Program-made: the position numbers and the translations under genes
Source: Rhizomucor pusillus
Lineage: Eukaryota > Mucoromycota > Mucoromycetes > Mucorales > Lichtheimiaceae
DNA length: 64,000 bases
Direction of reading: 5' to 3'
Assembly: GCA_900175165.2 (NCBI GenBank)
Contig: FWWN02000629.1
Location: 1-64,000 of the forward strand
The notes under the pieces: generated by a model
Database searches by the model: none
What the model was told of the DNA's origin: nothing
Seen by the model: the letters and a program-made list of their open reading frames with translations, nothing else
In this document: positions 43,901 to 58,400 of the stretch, one piece after another
How the letters are laid out: the number at the start of each line of letters is the position of its first letter
Numbering within the stretch: position 1 is the first letter of the stretch

Positions 43901-46900
43901 CACGGAGCCATACTGTCTATTGGTTATTTGATAGGCAGATGCAACTACCGCTGCAGACAACTCTCTGGAGGTTTGGTGAGAAGATGTATCAAATGTCTGG
44001 TTGACAAGCTCGAAGGTCCACCAAGCGCAGCCTTTACACTTTTGGCTGGTGCATCCTGTCGCACTCTAGCTGAAATTGGACGATCCAAAATCTTCCCATT
44101 GCCTGTGGAAGGAACTGCCGAGAGTTTGACGGTTCGTGGTATTCTCGACCGTCTAGGTCAGCTCATAAAATCGAGCAAGGAACCAAAAGTCCAAGAGCAA
44201 GCGATTATTGCATTGGGACACCTGTCTATTCCACTGAAAGCCCGAGCAGAAGATGGTCTACTACTCGATCTTGTAACCGATGCTCTTTACAAGACTGCAG
44301 ATACAAAGCAGGTCGAACTGTACTTTGCAGGTGGAGAGGCCTGGTCAATCTATGCTTTTGGATGGGAGTCGCAGGCAATGCAGAAACATAAGGATATCAG
44401 CGACATGCGTGTTTTACAAGTCGAGGCGGCAGGCAAGGCCAACGACGCCGATGTCCAGAAGGTTATTGAAAACGTGGTCAAAAAATATGTTATCAGCGAT
44501 CGATCCTGGTACAGAAAGGCTTCGTGTATCTGGCTACTGTCTATCCTCAAATTCGGCAAAGAGCAAAACGTGATCAAGGTAAATGGCAAAATATCTTCAT
44601 TGTTAAAAAGTCTTTAACAATGTTCACTTATAGGCGAACCTGGAAACTCTCCATGCATCCTTCTCGAGACTTATCGGCGATCGCGATGGTAATAATTTGC
44701 CTACATAATTTAAGCAAGTATCAAATATTAACGTATAGGTTCGCAGATTTCACGCAAGAGGTTGCATCAAAAGGCTTGGGCCTTGTTTATGAATATGGCG
44801 ACTCCAGGATCAAGGAAGATATGCTTCACTCGCTCGTTGGCACATTTACGGAGGGTCGGTCAATCCAAGCACAATCAGTAACAGATAACACCGTTCTCTT
44901 TGAAGAAGGCGCACTTGGAACTACGCCTGATGGAAACTCTATCACGACATACAAGGAACTCTGTTCACTAGCTTCCGAGCTTAACCAGCCCGATTTGATC
45001 TACAAATTTATGAACCTTGCGAACCATAATGCAATGTGGACTTCTCGGAGAGGCGCTGCGTTCGGTTTCCAGAATCTAATGTCCATAGCCGAAAAGGAGC
45101 TCGAGCCATATCTACCGCGACTTGTGCCCAAGCTCTTCCGATATCAATTCGACCCTAATCCGCGCGTGAACCAGACCATGAAAACCATATGGCAATCGCT
45201 TGTGAGGGACAATCAAAAAACCGTCGATAAATATTTTTCTGAAATTATGGAAGATGTGCTGGCTGGGTTGGGCAACCGGCAATGGCGAGTCCGAGAAGCA
45301 TCGTGCGCTGCAGTGACAGACTTGGTGCAAGGCAGACAGCTAGCACAGATTGAGCCATACTTGGAACGTCTGTGGACCATGTCTTTCCGAGGATTGGACG
45401 ACATTAAAGAATCTGTACGCTTGGCTGCCACGCAGACTTGCAAGTCTTTGACGAAACTTACCGTGCATTACTGCGACCCCACCGTCGTTTCTGTTGCCGA
45501 TGGATCCAAAGTCATTGCTATTGTCATGCCATTTTTGCTCGAAAGAGGAATTGTATCTGATGCTGAGGACGTGCGCAAGTTCAGTCTCGATGCGTTGTTA
45601 CGTATCTGCAAAACTGGAGCAAGCTTACTTAAGCCATACATACCTGATTTGGTTGATACGTTGTTGCAGGCCTTGTCGTGTAAGATGTCTCTTAAATCTA
45701 CAATGACTCTATGCTAACGTGTATCACAATTTAGCTATGGAGCCGCAAGCACTGAACTACTTGACTTTCCATGCCGAAAAATATAATATCACCCAAGAAC
45801 AGGTAAACAATGATTTCTTTTCTCGTTAAGCGAGCAGAAAATAATCAGGTAACGCTATTTCGAATTCCATTTTTTATTAGCTTGATAACGCCCGTTTAAG
45901 CGGCGCAAAGAACTCCCCAATGATGGAAGGAATAGAACAATGTATTAATCAAATTGACGAGGAGGTGATGAAAGCACTGGCACCACGGATCATCAATATT
46001 ATCAAAAAGGGCACCGGGCTTCCGACAAAGGTAGGTTGCCAAGGTAGACAGTTTTAGCATCCACAATGCTTACCTGAAGCGGCGGCGCAACGCAGGCTGG
46101 ATGCGCAAGGTTTATCGTTGCACTTTGCATGAATCGGCGGTTAGCATTTGAACCTCACGCCGACTCGTTCTTGAAAGCATTGAGTGGTGCTATACGTTCC
46201 AAAAATCCAATTATCCGCAAGTCCTTTGCAACTGCAACGGGCTACGTCTGCCAACTGGCAAGTATCGAAAAGCTAGAATCGTTGTCAAAGCATTTGACAA
46301 AACTTTATGTTGAAGAATCCGGTGAGTTTCCTTGCTGCCAAATTTCGCTGTTGCACACTACTTACAGCTTTGGGTTTAGATGAAGATGCACATGCTGCCA
46401 GCGCTGTTACGATGGTGGAAATGACCCGGTTTGCAACAGATCGCATGAATTCCATAGCATCTGCTATTGTTCCCTTGATTTATTATGGCGAACATGACCC
46501 AGATGACAGTATCAGCAAGTTGTGGAAGGATGCTTGGGAGAATCTCACTTCAGGTATACCTGATACATATATTATATGGATTACACGCCTTCAATTAAAT
46601 CTATGTATTACGTCATTCTTTAGGCACTAGAAGTTTGGTTGTACTGCACATCGAAGAGATTATTGATTTTGTACAGCCGTTGCTATCCTCCCAATACTGG
46701 CAAACAAAGCAGACTGCTGCGTTGACCATTGCAGATATGTGCAAAGCAACGGGCGACGGAGTCGGTGAACGTGCAGATAAATTGATGCCAGTTATGGTCA
46801 CTACGTTGGCAACGAGATCATGGTCTGGCAAAGAGAACGTTCTCCAAGCATTTGTGAAGCTCTGTGTATCGTCACCAAACTATTTTGCAAAACCTGGCTG

Positions 46901-47762
46901 TAAAGTGTCACTTGACGAAACCCTAAAGGTATGTTGCTAAATGCTTACAGCAACAACAGAGAATACTTACATACCTTGACTACAAATTAGATTGTTATTC
47001 GTGAGGCCAAACGTAACAACAGAGTTTACCAGAGGCACGCGCTTACGTCTTTGCGCGAATACGCTGATGCTTTTGCTGACAAGCTGGACATATACTCAAA
47101 AGTTCACGAGTTTTTGGAGGACCTGTGTACGATGGACGAAGCGGATGTCATGGAAGAGGATGATAACGATAATGCCAAACCATTGCTTCTGATGACCAAG
47201 GCGAATGCATTCAAAGCTTTGGTATCTTCCTTCCAGCCCAAGCATTTTGCAGCGCAAGGCAAGTCGAAGCCATATCAGATATGGTTCAATGAAAATGATA
47301 ATGCTAATACAATGCTCCTCACTTGATGCAGGCGAGCAAACCAACCAGCTATGCGATATTCTGACCAGCAGTTTGCCCAACAATGTATGGAATGTACAGA
47401 TCTCTATACTGGAAAGCATGAGTACATTTCTGGACCACTGTGCACCTGGAAGCCTTGGTCTCGAGGCATCAACGAAGATTGTTGAATCGTGTATACACTG
47501 CTTGGAGGATATGAAATACAGCGCCATCCGGACCGCAGCCGTTGCTGTTTTAGAAGACGCTGTCAAGCACCGTACTTGTAAGTCAACTACACTTGCTGAC
47601 TCCCATGCTATGGGATATATCAATAACGCTCTCCTACAATTTTTAGTTGACAACGGTTTGAAAGCTTCACTGGCCGAGAAACTCGAATTATTGCTTTCTA
47701 AAGAGCAATCAGCAGCGATACAGGAGCGCATTCACGCAGTTTTGAATACTTTGCGTCAATAA
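40982..47762 (+). CDS. ECM29: Proteasome adaptor/scaffold protein ECM29
   Basis: Twenty-one exons (first 40982-41009, 41060-41187, 41251-41508, 41572-41859, 41921-42134, 42191-42319, 42371-42435, 42491-42581, 42635-42691, 42744-42934, 42999-43563, 43620-44578, 44634-44688, 44747-45679, 45735-45802, 45881-46030, 46096-46321, 46380-46553, 46624-46928, 46991-47258, 47332-47762) give about 1860 residues, close to the 1868 of yeast Ecm29. HEAT-like helical repeats run through it. Family blocks: RCVNLFLAPVLLKLSSAHEQ at the start, LIGRCNYRC near the middle, DFTQEVASKGLGLVYEYGD, and WTSRRGAAFGFQNLMSIAEK. ECM29 tethers the 26S core to its cap and checks assembly. Exon 11 uses the upstream TTTAG acceptor at 42998 and intron 20 looks GC-AG. 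A PRE3 gene lies 10 kb upstream. Confidence 0.93.
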
Positions 47763-51187
<3,425 letters not shown>

Positions 51188-51763
51188 ATGTAGTAAACAA
51201 AACACACACATTATCATCCATTCTGCCTCTTGACTTTTTCATCAACCTTCGTTACGTTTATTTCCATGTTAAAAAAAGGACAATCGATATTGTCACGATC
51301 AGCATAAATACGTTACCAAGGTTGAACGTTCTTTTGCAATAAACTTGTGTTTATCTTCCTGCCTGGCTACAGGGTTCCAGGACCACTTTACATTGTATAA
51401 TCAGAGATATAAGATGGAAAGAAGAAAAGAGCTGCGAAAACTTTGAGGAAGAAAAAATTTCGTATTTATACATTGCTGCCGAAACGAGATCCAAGCATGG
51501 ATACAGACGCATGGGTTTAGGGAGGTTGCGATGAATGCTAACCATCCGAATGTGACACCGTCTTGTCCTTCTTCTCATGCCCATTTTTATCGAGTCTTGT
51601 CAGTCGATTGATACGCATTCCCAACATGTTTCGGCAATGCCGAGCATCAACACCCATCTCCTTTGCTTGTCTACTGATCCATCTCGAAAGTTCCCTGATA
51701 CTCGGAACTATCTATTATGAATTGAATTTCTGGAGAGATACACTGAGGTCTAAATGTTCTTCA
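51188..51763. other. Short intergenic stretch between converging genes
   Basis: 3' regions of the C2H2 gene (plus) and of the two-exon gene (minus). Nothing else seen. Confidence 0.4.
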
Positions 51764-52349
51764 TTACTGCTCTTGTTGATGACTTTGCCAACCATGCTGC
51801 GCCTGCCTGGCAGCCGCATGCATGCGTTCGAGAAATTCTGTTTTCGGGCAGGTCTCAGTGTTTATACGCGAGAGCACGTCATTCTCGTGCGTCGCCAGCA
51901 GCTTTTGCTTCGTCTTGTCAGTGTACACATTGAGTTGCATGTGATACAACCCGCAGTTGAGCGACGGCAGCGACGGCGACAAGATATAGTAACGCGAGTG
52001 CTCGAACTGTTCCATTCCCGCAGAGTTCTTCAATTGCATGGCAGGAACGCGAATGGGATCGGATTTGTCAGACGGATTCTCCAGCACAGCTTCAATGTAA
52101 GGCTCGGATTGTTGTCCAGCAAGAGGTTTGTGCATTTGCACCAGCCAGGAGTAACTAAGCGGTGCTGTTGTAAATAACCATGCAACAACAAACAAACTGG
52201 CAACCCGTTTCAAGTACTTACTGGGCCGTCAATTGTTCATTTTTGGTATTGATGGCGAAGCTTGCAGCCAGGTCTTCAAAGTGCTTGGATTTTTTGAAAT
52301 GCGGCTCGCGTACTTTGTTGTTGAAAAGACACCCACACGAAAAGTCCAT
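51764..52349 (-). CDS. Two-exon gene, unrecognised conserved-looking protein
   Basis: Minus-strand exons 52349-52222 and 52154-51764 give 172 residues starting MDFSCGCLFNNKVREP. The only frame-keeping splice is GTAAGT at 52221 to the acceptor CGCTTAG ending at 52155. The protein looks globular and mixed alpha/beta (SRYYILSPSLPSLNCGLYHM, then QLNVYTDKTKQKLL), with a charged Gln-rich tail. No signal peptide, no membrane span, no motif I recognise. It diverges from CCH1 with only about 100 bp between the start codons, so the two share a promoter that contains the TATA-like TATATAAAA at 52367-52375. Confidence 0.65.
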
Positions 52350-52453
52350 TACGTTATATCGACACGTATATAAAATTTCCCGAGAAAGATATCAAGGGTT
52401 TTTTGTTTCTGAAGCGTTGTTGCTCTTTTTCATCCCCGAATCCTCCAAAACGC

Positions 52454-55400
52454 ATGAAGCCGTCGCAGTCGAGGCCAAGGCTCAATGCTTTACCTTCATA
52501 TTCTAACACAAAAAATGGAGAGCTGCAGCGTCGAAGGCACTCGTATCACCTCAATGCGATGCAGCAGGATGCATCGTCCCATACTGAATCGAGAACACCT
52601 AGGTCGTCAATGTCTTCTGCACGGTTCCGTTCGTGTACACAGCAGAATCAACGGCAAAGATCATCCGCTACTATGACGCAGCATTATCCGCCACTGACCC
52701 GAGATCGATTGGAAAAGAAGAATAAACTAGACCTCCTTCTTTCGGGCAGGCCTACGGCAGGCATAAGGCGTCTCGCACACCGCCGAAGTATATCCAATGG
52801 TTATATATTCCGCCACATATACAACGAAGACGGGAAGCCCATGAAGTGGCTAGATCAGATAGAAGACGAGCAACAGAAGCGACGGGTTGGGAGCACTGAA
52901 GCATCGCAGAACTCGCCCTCCACCAGCAAAGTTCCATCAGGCTATGACCATTTATCACAGTCTGTGAGCACAAGAAAGGCTCAAGGGCAACGCAGCCCTG
53001 CCCACTCTGCCTTGTCAGACTCGAACATCCAGCCAACACTCTCTGTGCACCCAAAATCGCATGCATCCACGATCCAGCCAGCCGGTGCTACCGACAGATC
53101 AGCAAGCACTCATTTTAGTTTTTGGGACAGGGAGCAGATACCGCCGCCGCCGAGACGCTTATCTAAGCTGTTGGCGATGGCAGCTACGCAGAGAGAGCAG
53201 CAGCAGCAACAGGATCAACAGCAGCAAGTCCCTTCCTTGGCCGCTGCTGCTCGGAAACCATCCTCTACAACGCCGCCTTCAGAGTCATCCTGGTGGTATC
53301 GAGCCTTGTGCGCGGTGTGCATAGCAGCAGGTCGCGTCGTGGATGCGAGGAGCTGCGAAACAACCAGTACCTACATGGACGCCGAGGACGTAACATCTCT
53401 AGCACGATATATATATGCACTTGAAAGCCGAAAATCTAACATTGGCAAGAGGGATATTCCCACCAGTGAGACTGCGCGTGACAAGAAACCTAGCTATGCG
53501 CGCTCGCACCTATCCGATAGGCAAGGTTCTTCACAGCAGCAGCAGCAGCAGCATCCATTCACGATACCTGATGAGTTCGATTTATTGCCAAGAGAGGAAG
53601 AGGGAAGGATGGATGAACGTTCATCACCGCCATGGAACGCTGTGAGGAGTAGGAGAAGAACGATGACAACAAGAGGGATATTCATACGACGTCCACCTTC
53701 TGCACCTGCCTCAGAGGATAAGGAGGCAGACATGACTAGAACCAATGCTGCTACCAAAGCATCGAGTTCTTTTCCTGACAGTCAGTTGTATGCTTCGTCG
53801 TCACCACCACTGCCACCAAGCCCACCAGGCCAAGAATCGAATTACGAAGCAATGGGAAGAACTCGCAGACGATTAAAGCGGTTTTCATCAGCAATGGAGA
53901 TACTTCGTAAAGCATCTATTCAAAAGTTGCTCCATCCACGTCGGGAAGAAACAACTCCTGTTACCACAGGAGAGGAAGAAGAGAAGCATCCTATATTTGC
54001 CAGCATTGATGAGGGACCTGGCGTACCTATCTCGTTTGAAGGTTGGTCGCTGGGCTACTTTGGACCCACGAGTGAGTTACGATTTAAACTTTGGAAATAC
54101 ATTGCTTCAAAGTAAGATTTATTTACATTCTGGGAAAGATATGTTTAACGATACAGCTAACGATGGATGTGATAATACCAGATACCACGCAGCGATTATG
54201 TTTTCGTTAATCCTTTTGCACTGGATCATATTGTCCATTGTGCCTATACATTCAACTGCAGACAAGACCAATTTCTTCCAGCCTTACCAATATGCTCTGT
54301 TGCTGATCAACGTCTGCTACACGTATGTGTGTAGATACTGCAGTGAGAGTAACAGCAAAAAGAGCGAGCTAACAATAACTTTATTCACAAGATTGGAAGC
54401 TGCTGCAAAGATAATAGTATACGGATTCTTTTGGTCGCAATTTCCAAAGCATCTGCTGTGGCTAGCAAAGCTGAAAGAGCGCTGCCCTGAATGGATGATG
54501 TGTTGGCCAGCGATAAAAGGATGTCAGAGGATGACATGGCAACCGCTAAGGAGCCATGATTCTCGCTCCCCAGAATTTGCATCTGCGCGATCATTTTACT
54601 CAGCGAACAGTATACGATCCATGTCCTTTGTTCCACCGAACAGCCAACTGCCAACTGCAGAGAGTAATGGAGATTACGAGTACCAGCCGGCACCTTGGTC
54701 GCCTGTCGCGTCCCCCTCAGCACCAGCAACGCCTTCAACCGCAAGCACTGTACCTGCTGCGTTGAGCGACAGCGCTATGCAGGCTTATCGCGAGGACATA
54801 CCTGAAGATGCAATTACCGAGTTCCGCTTGAGCTCAGCATCTTCGAAAGCAACAAACAAGACTGATCTAAGCAGTGAATTATATGGCTGTCTAAAGGTCA
54901 CACACATGGCTTACTGCAGCAGTTTCAGCAACGTGATAGATTTATTAGTCATCACGTCATATTGGATCGATCTTACTTTGATGCTGAGCTCTCACGATAC
55001 GTTTTCCTTGTTTAAAACATTAGCCGCAGCGCGTATCCTGAGACTCGTCATGATTACTGAGGGTACTTCGGTAAGACAGAAGAAAGAAGGGATTATTCAT
55101 AGGAGAAAAAAGGATGTTGATCTATTTGTTTCTTTCTTCCAAAAAAGACCATCATGCAATCTCTAGCTACCAGTCTGGATATGCTTCGCAACGTCATGGG
55201 ATTTTTCGTATTCTTCTGGGTCCTGTTCTCGATATTTGCATTGTTTGTGCTACGCAACTCATTCTCTCGTCGATGTGCTGTCATGCCCGAGGGCGGCCTG
55301 TTTAGGGGCATATCTGGTAAAGATAGATGATATATAACATTAGGTTGTTGCTGTATTTATTGTGTTATATCCTTGGTTTAGATCTCACCTACGTGGATCC

Positions 55401-58400
55401 TCCCGTTGCATGCAGCTATTACTACGACGCAGAAGGCAACAAGCACGGAGCATACGATATAGATACCGGCACAGTGCTGAACATCTTGGGCGAAGACAGC
55501 TTCGTGTGCAAGGCGGGCCAAGTATGCGTTCAAAGCGTCAGCCATCAACCGGGATGGACATTTATCAATTACAACAACATCTTTTACACAATGCTCAATG
55601 TGTTTACTGTTATATCCACCGAAGGATGGACTGATCTCATGTATCTAAGCCAAGATAGCATCTCAGGCAACGTCGCCAGCATATTTTACTGTTCCTGCAT
55701 CTATTTAATGACCTACATCATGGTACCGCTCTTCATTGCTGTAATTACTACATCGTTTTCGCACGTGCGAGGAGATATGCGTTCAAGCGCATTCGCTGGC
55801 TCCAAAAAGAGGACGCGACTTTTGCTTAGCAGGACGATTGATAATAGCCACAGTACTGAGGAACAACAAGAGCAGCAACAGCAGCAGCAACTCCATCAGG
55901 AGGAAGAGTGGGTATATGGACACAGTAGTAATCCTCGCGAAAGACTGTTGCAAAAATCACATCGATTACGCCGGGCCATTTCAGCCGTTGTCTCCAACCC
56001 TATCTTCCCATACGCTGGAAGTGCATTGGTGGCCATCAATGCGGTCTTTATGATGCTTCACAGCCCGACCTTGGCACCTACGCGCACCGATAAACTGGGT
56101 AAGATGGAGAAAGAGATAGTACAGGACTTGGTTTAGAATCCTTGCAGATACTAATTTTGCTCATTGCATCCAGATTTCGTTCTAGACGCATTTAATTGGA
56201 TTTTTGCGTTGGAGATATTTATGCGATGGGTTGCGGCATCCACCTGGCAAAACTTTTGGAGATATTATCATATCCTTTTTTCATTACATTTTTCACTCTC
56301 TGGTTAAAAACATTAAATCAATCCTTAACCTGCAGAATGATATTTACGCAATAGGGTCGATTTGGTAATTGCATTGGTCACTCTACTCGATACCGCGGTG
56401 ACAATGCATCGCACAGTGCCTCAAAACATTATACGACTCTTTGCAGTCATGCGATTGTACCGACTAGCTTACTTGTACCCGCGAGTGCTGAGATTACTGG
56501 TAAGGCTACTGCTCTGCACGGTCACGATACAAATCTATTGAACATAATCCTTTCTATTGGGTGTCTAGTCTGAAGTCGTTGGTGATGGGCAAGGATTTGT
56601 TAACCTCACGTTCTTTACGTTTTTGGTACTCTTTCTGCTGTGCCCCATCGCTGTTCAACTCTTTGGAGGTGACTTTGACAGCACCGTGGCAGCTAACGAT
56701 CCAGAAATGCGCTTCGATAATTTCTATCAGGCGTTCCTCGCACTTTTCCAGGTATAATTCCCATTTTCTTCTCTGAACAATGCACTTTAGGAGTTTACAC
56801 TGATTCTATTTTAAAGATCATGACAGGCGAAAATTGGACAGTAAGTCAGTGACAGCGGATTTGCTGTAAATATTAGTACTTAATCATATACCACAGGACA
56901 TCCTATACAATGCGATGCACAGTCAAGCACAAGCATACGCATCTGCCATTTACGCAGCAATATTTATGGTTTTGCTTTACTTTACAGTCCACTGTAGAGT
57001 ATCTGCTAATGCTTTAAATTTGCAAAGAGATGTGCTAAATATTGAATTATAGATATGGTACTCAACCTGTTCATAGCCATGATCATGGAAAACTTCGACT
57101 TGGACGAAGACGAAATTCGACAGATTCAAATCAAAAAATACATTAGACAGCATCGTTGGCAGCCCGAATACTTTAGAATGGACTTGTTGAGTCAGTAAGT
57201 ATCATGTCCAGGAAAGATACCCGGTTGCTCGCTAATGAAACGGTCAGATTGCTGCTGCCCATTTTCATGAAGCAGGAAAAACGCAAATTCAAGACGGATA
57301 AGCTTCCACAGAGCCTAATAGCGTCCGTGACGAACCAAAAGTTTAAAGAATTTTTGACTACCGAAGGGCAAGAGGGACGCAGGCGATCGTCACTCACGAC
57401 CGAGTCGTCTGGAAGCACGGCCGGAGCAAACTGGCGCCGCATGTCCCTCTACTCAACGACGCGGAAAACGTCTCGCAAAGCGTCCACGATATCCACCATG
57501 AGTGGACTAAGTACAGTCGTTGCAGATGAACCGCTGACTGAGGACAGCGATGAGCCGCTGGTAAAGTACGGCGACGAGTACGAGATCAACGTGGCCAAGG
57601 AGAACAAGGATGTCATTGTGGAGAACCTTAAAGTGTTTCGATCGCTATTCTTTTTGAAACCGGACAATCCGTTCCGCGCATTCTGCATTTGGCTCACATC
57701 GTCCACGCTGTACCGAGCATTTCTTATCTTTATCCTCACTGTCAGCGTTATTTTGAGTATATGGGCAGACGAGAGAAACCGCAATTTTTTCAACACGAGT
57801 GCAAGGATAATTGAAATTTTGCAGAGGGTATTCCTCGGCATTTTCTGGTGTGATGTATTCATCAACATTGTATCAAACGGTGCGGTCATCTTGCCACGAT
57901 CTTTCTTTCGGAACGCGTGGAACATCGTTGATGTTTCGATCCTGCTGGCGCAAATCATTACCTTGACGACGGTTGACGATCTTGGATATCAAGGCGCCAT
58001 TCTTCGAGTCCTCCGCACACTGAGGATATTGCGCATCGGCTACTACATTGAGGAGTTGCGGGTCATATTCTTGTATCTCATGTCAGGTTTGCCGACCATG
58101 GTGGACGCCGTCATGCTCAACCTTATGGTGTTTATTGCGTTTGCTATCTATGGTTGCTACTTGTTTGCCGGCCGCTTTGCTCGGTGCAACGATGAAGGAT
58201 CGACGTCAATCGAGGGCTGCATGAGCGAATTTCATTCTCAGGCACAGGGCATCCTCATCCCGCGAACATGGTCAAATCCATACCGGTACTCGTTTGACAG
58301 TTTTGGAAAGGCTCTGCTGCACCTGTTTGAATGTGCTTCCGGAGAAGGATGGGTAAAAGTTGCGTCGACTGTTTTTGTATGCAGATGTATACTCACAATT

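Noticed and set aside
47096..47731. 211-codon minus-strand frame
   Set aside because: Antisense shadow of the last ECM29 exons.
54072..54181. GTGAGT as the CCH1 exon 1 donor at 54072
   Set aside because: It is a strong donor and can be joined in frame, but it would remove ELRFKLWKYIAS. The GTAAGA at 54112 joined to the acceptor at 54181 keeps this and leads straight into the first helix.
58353..58358. Exact end of CCH1 exon 12
   Set aside because: Both GTAAAA after TGG and GTTGCG six bases later keep the frame. I used 58352, but did not treat the choice as a finding.
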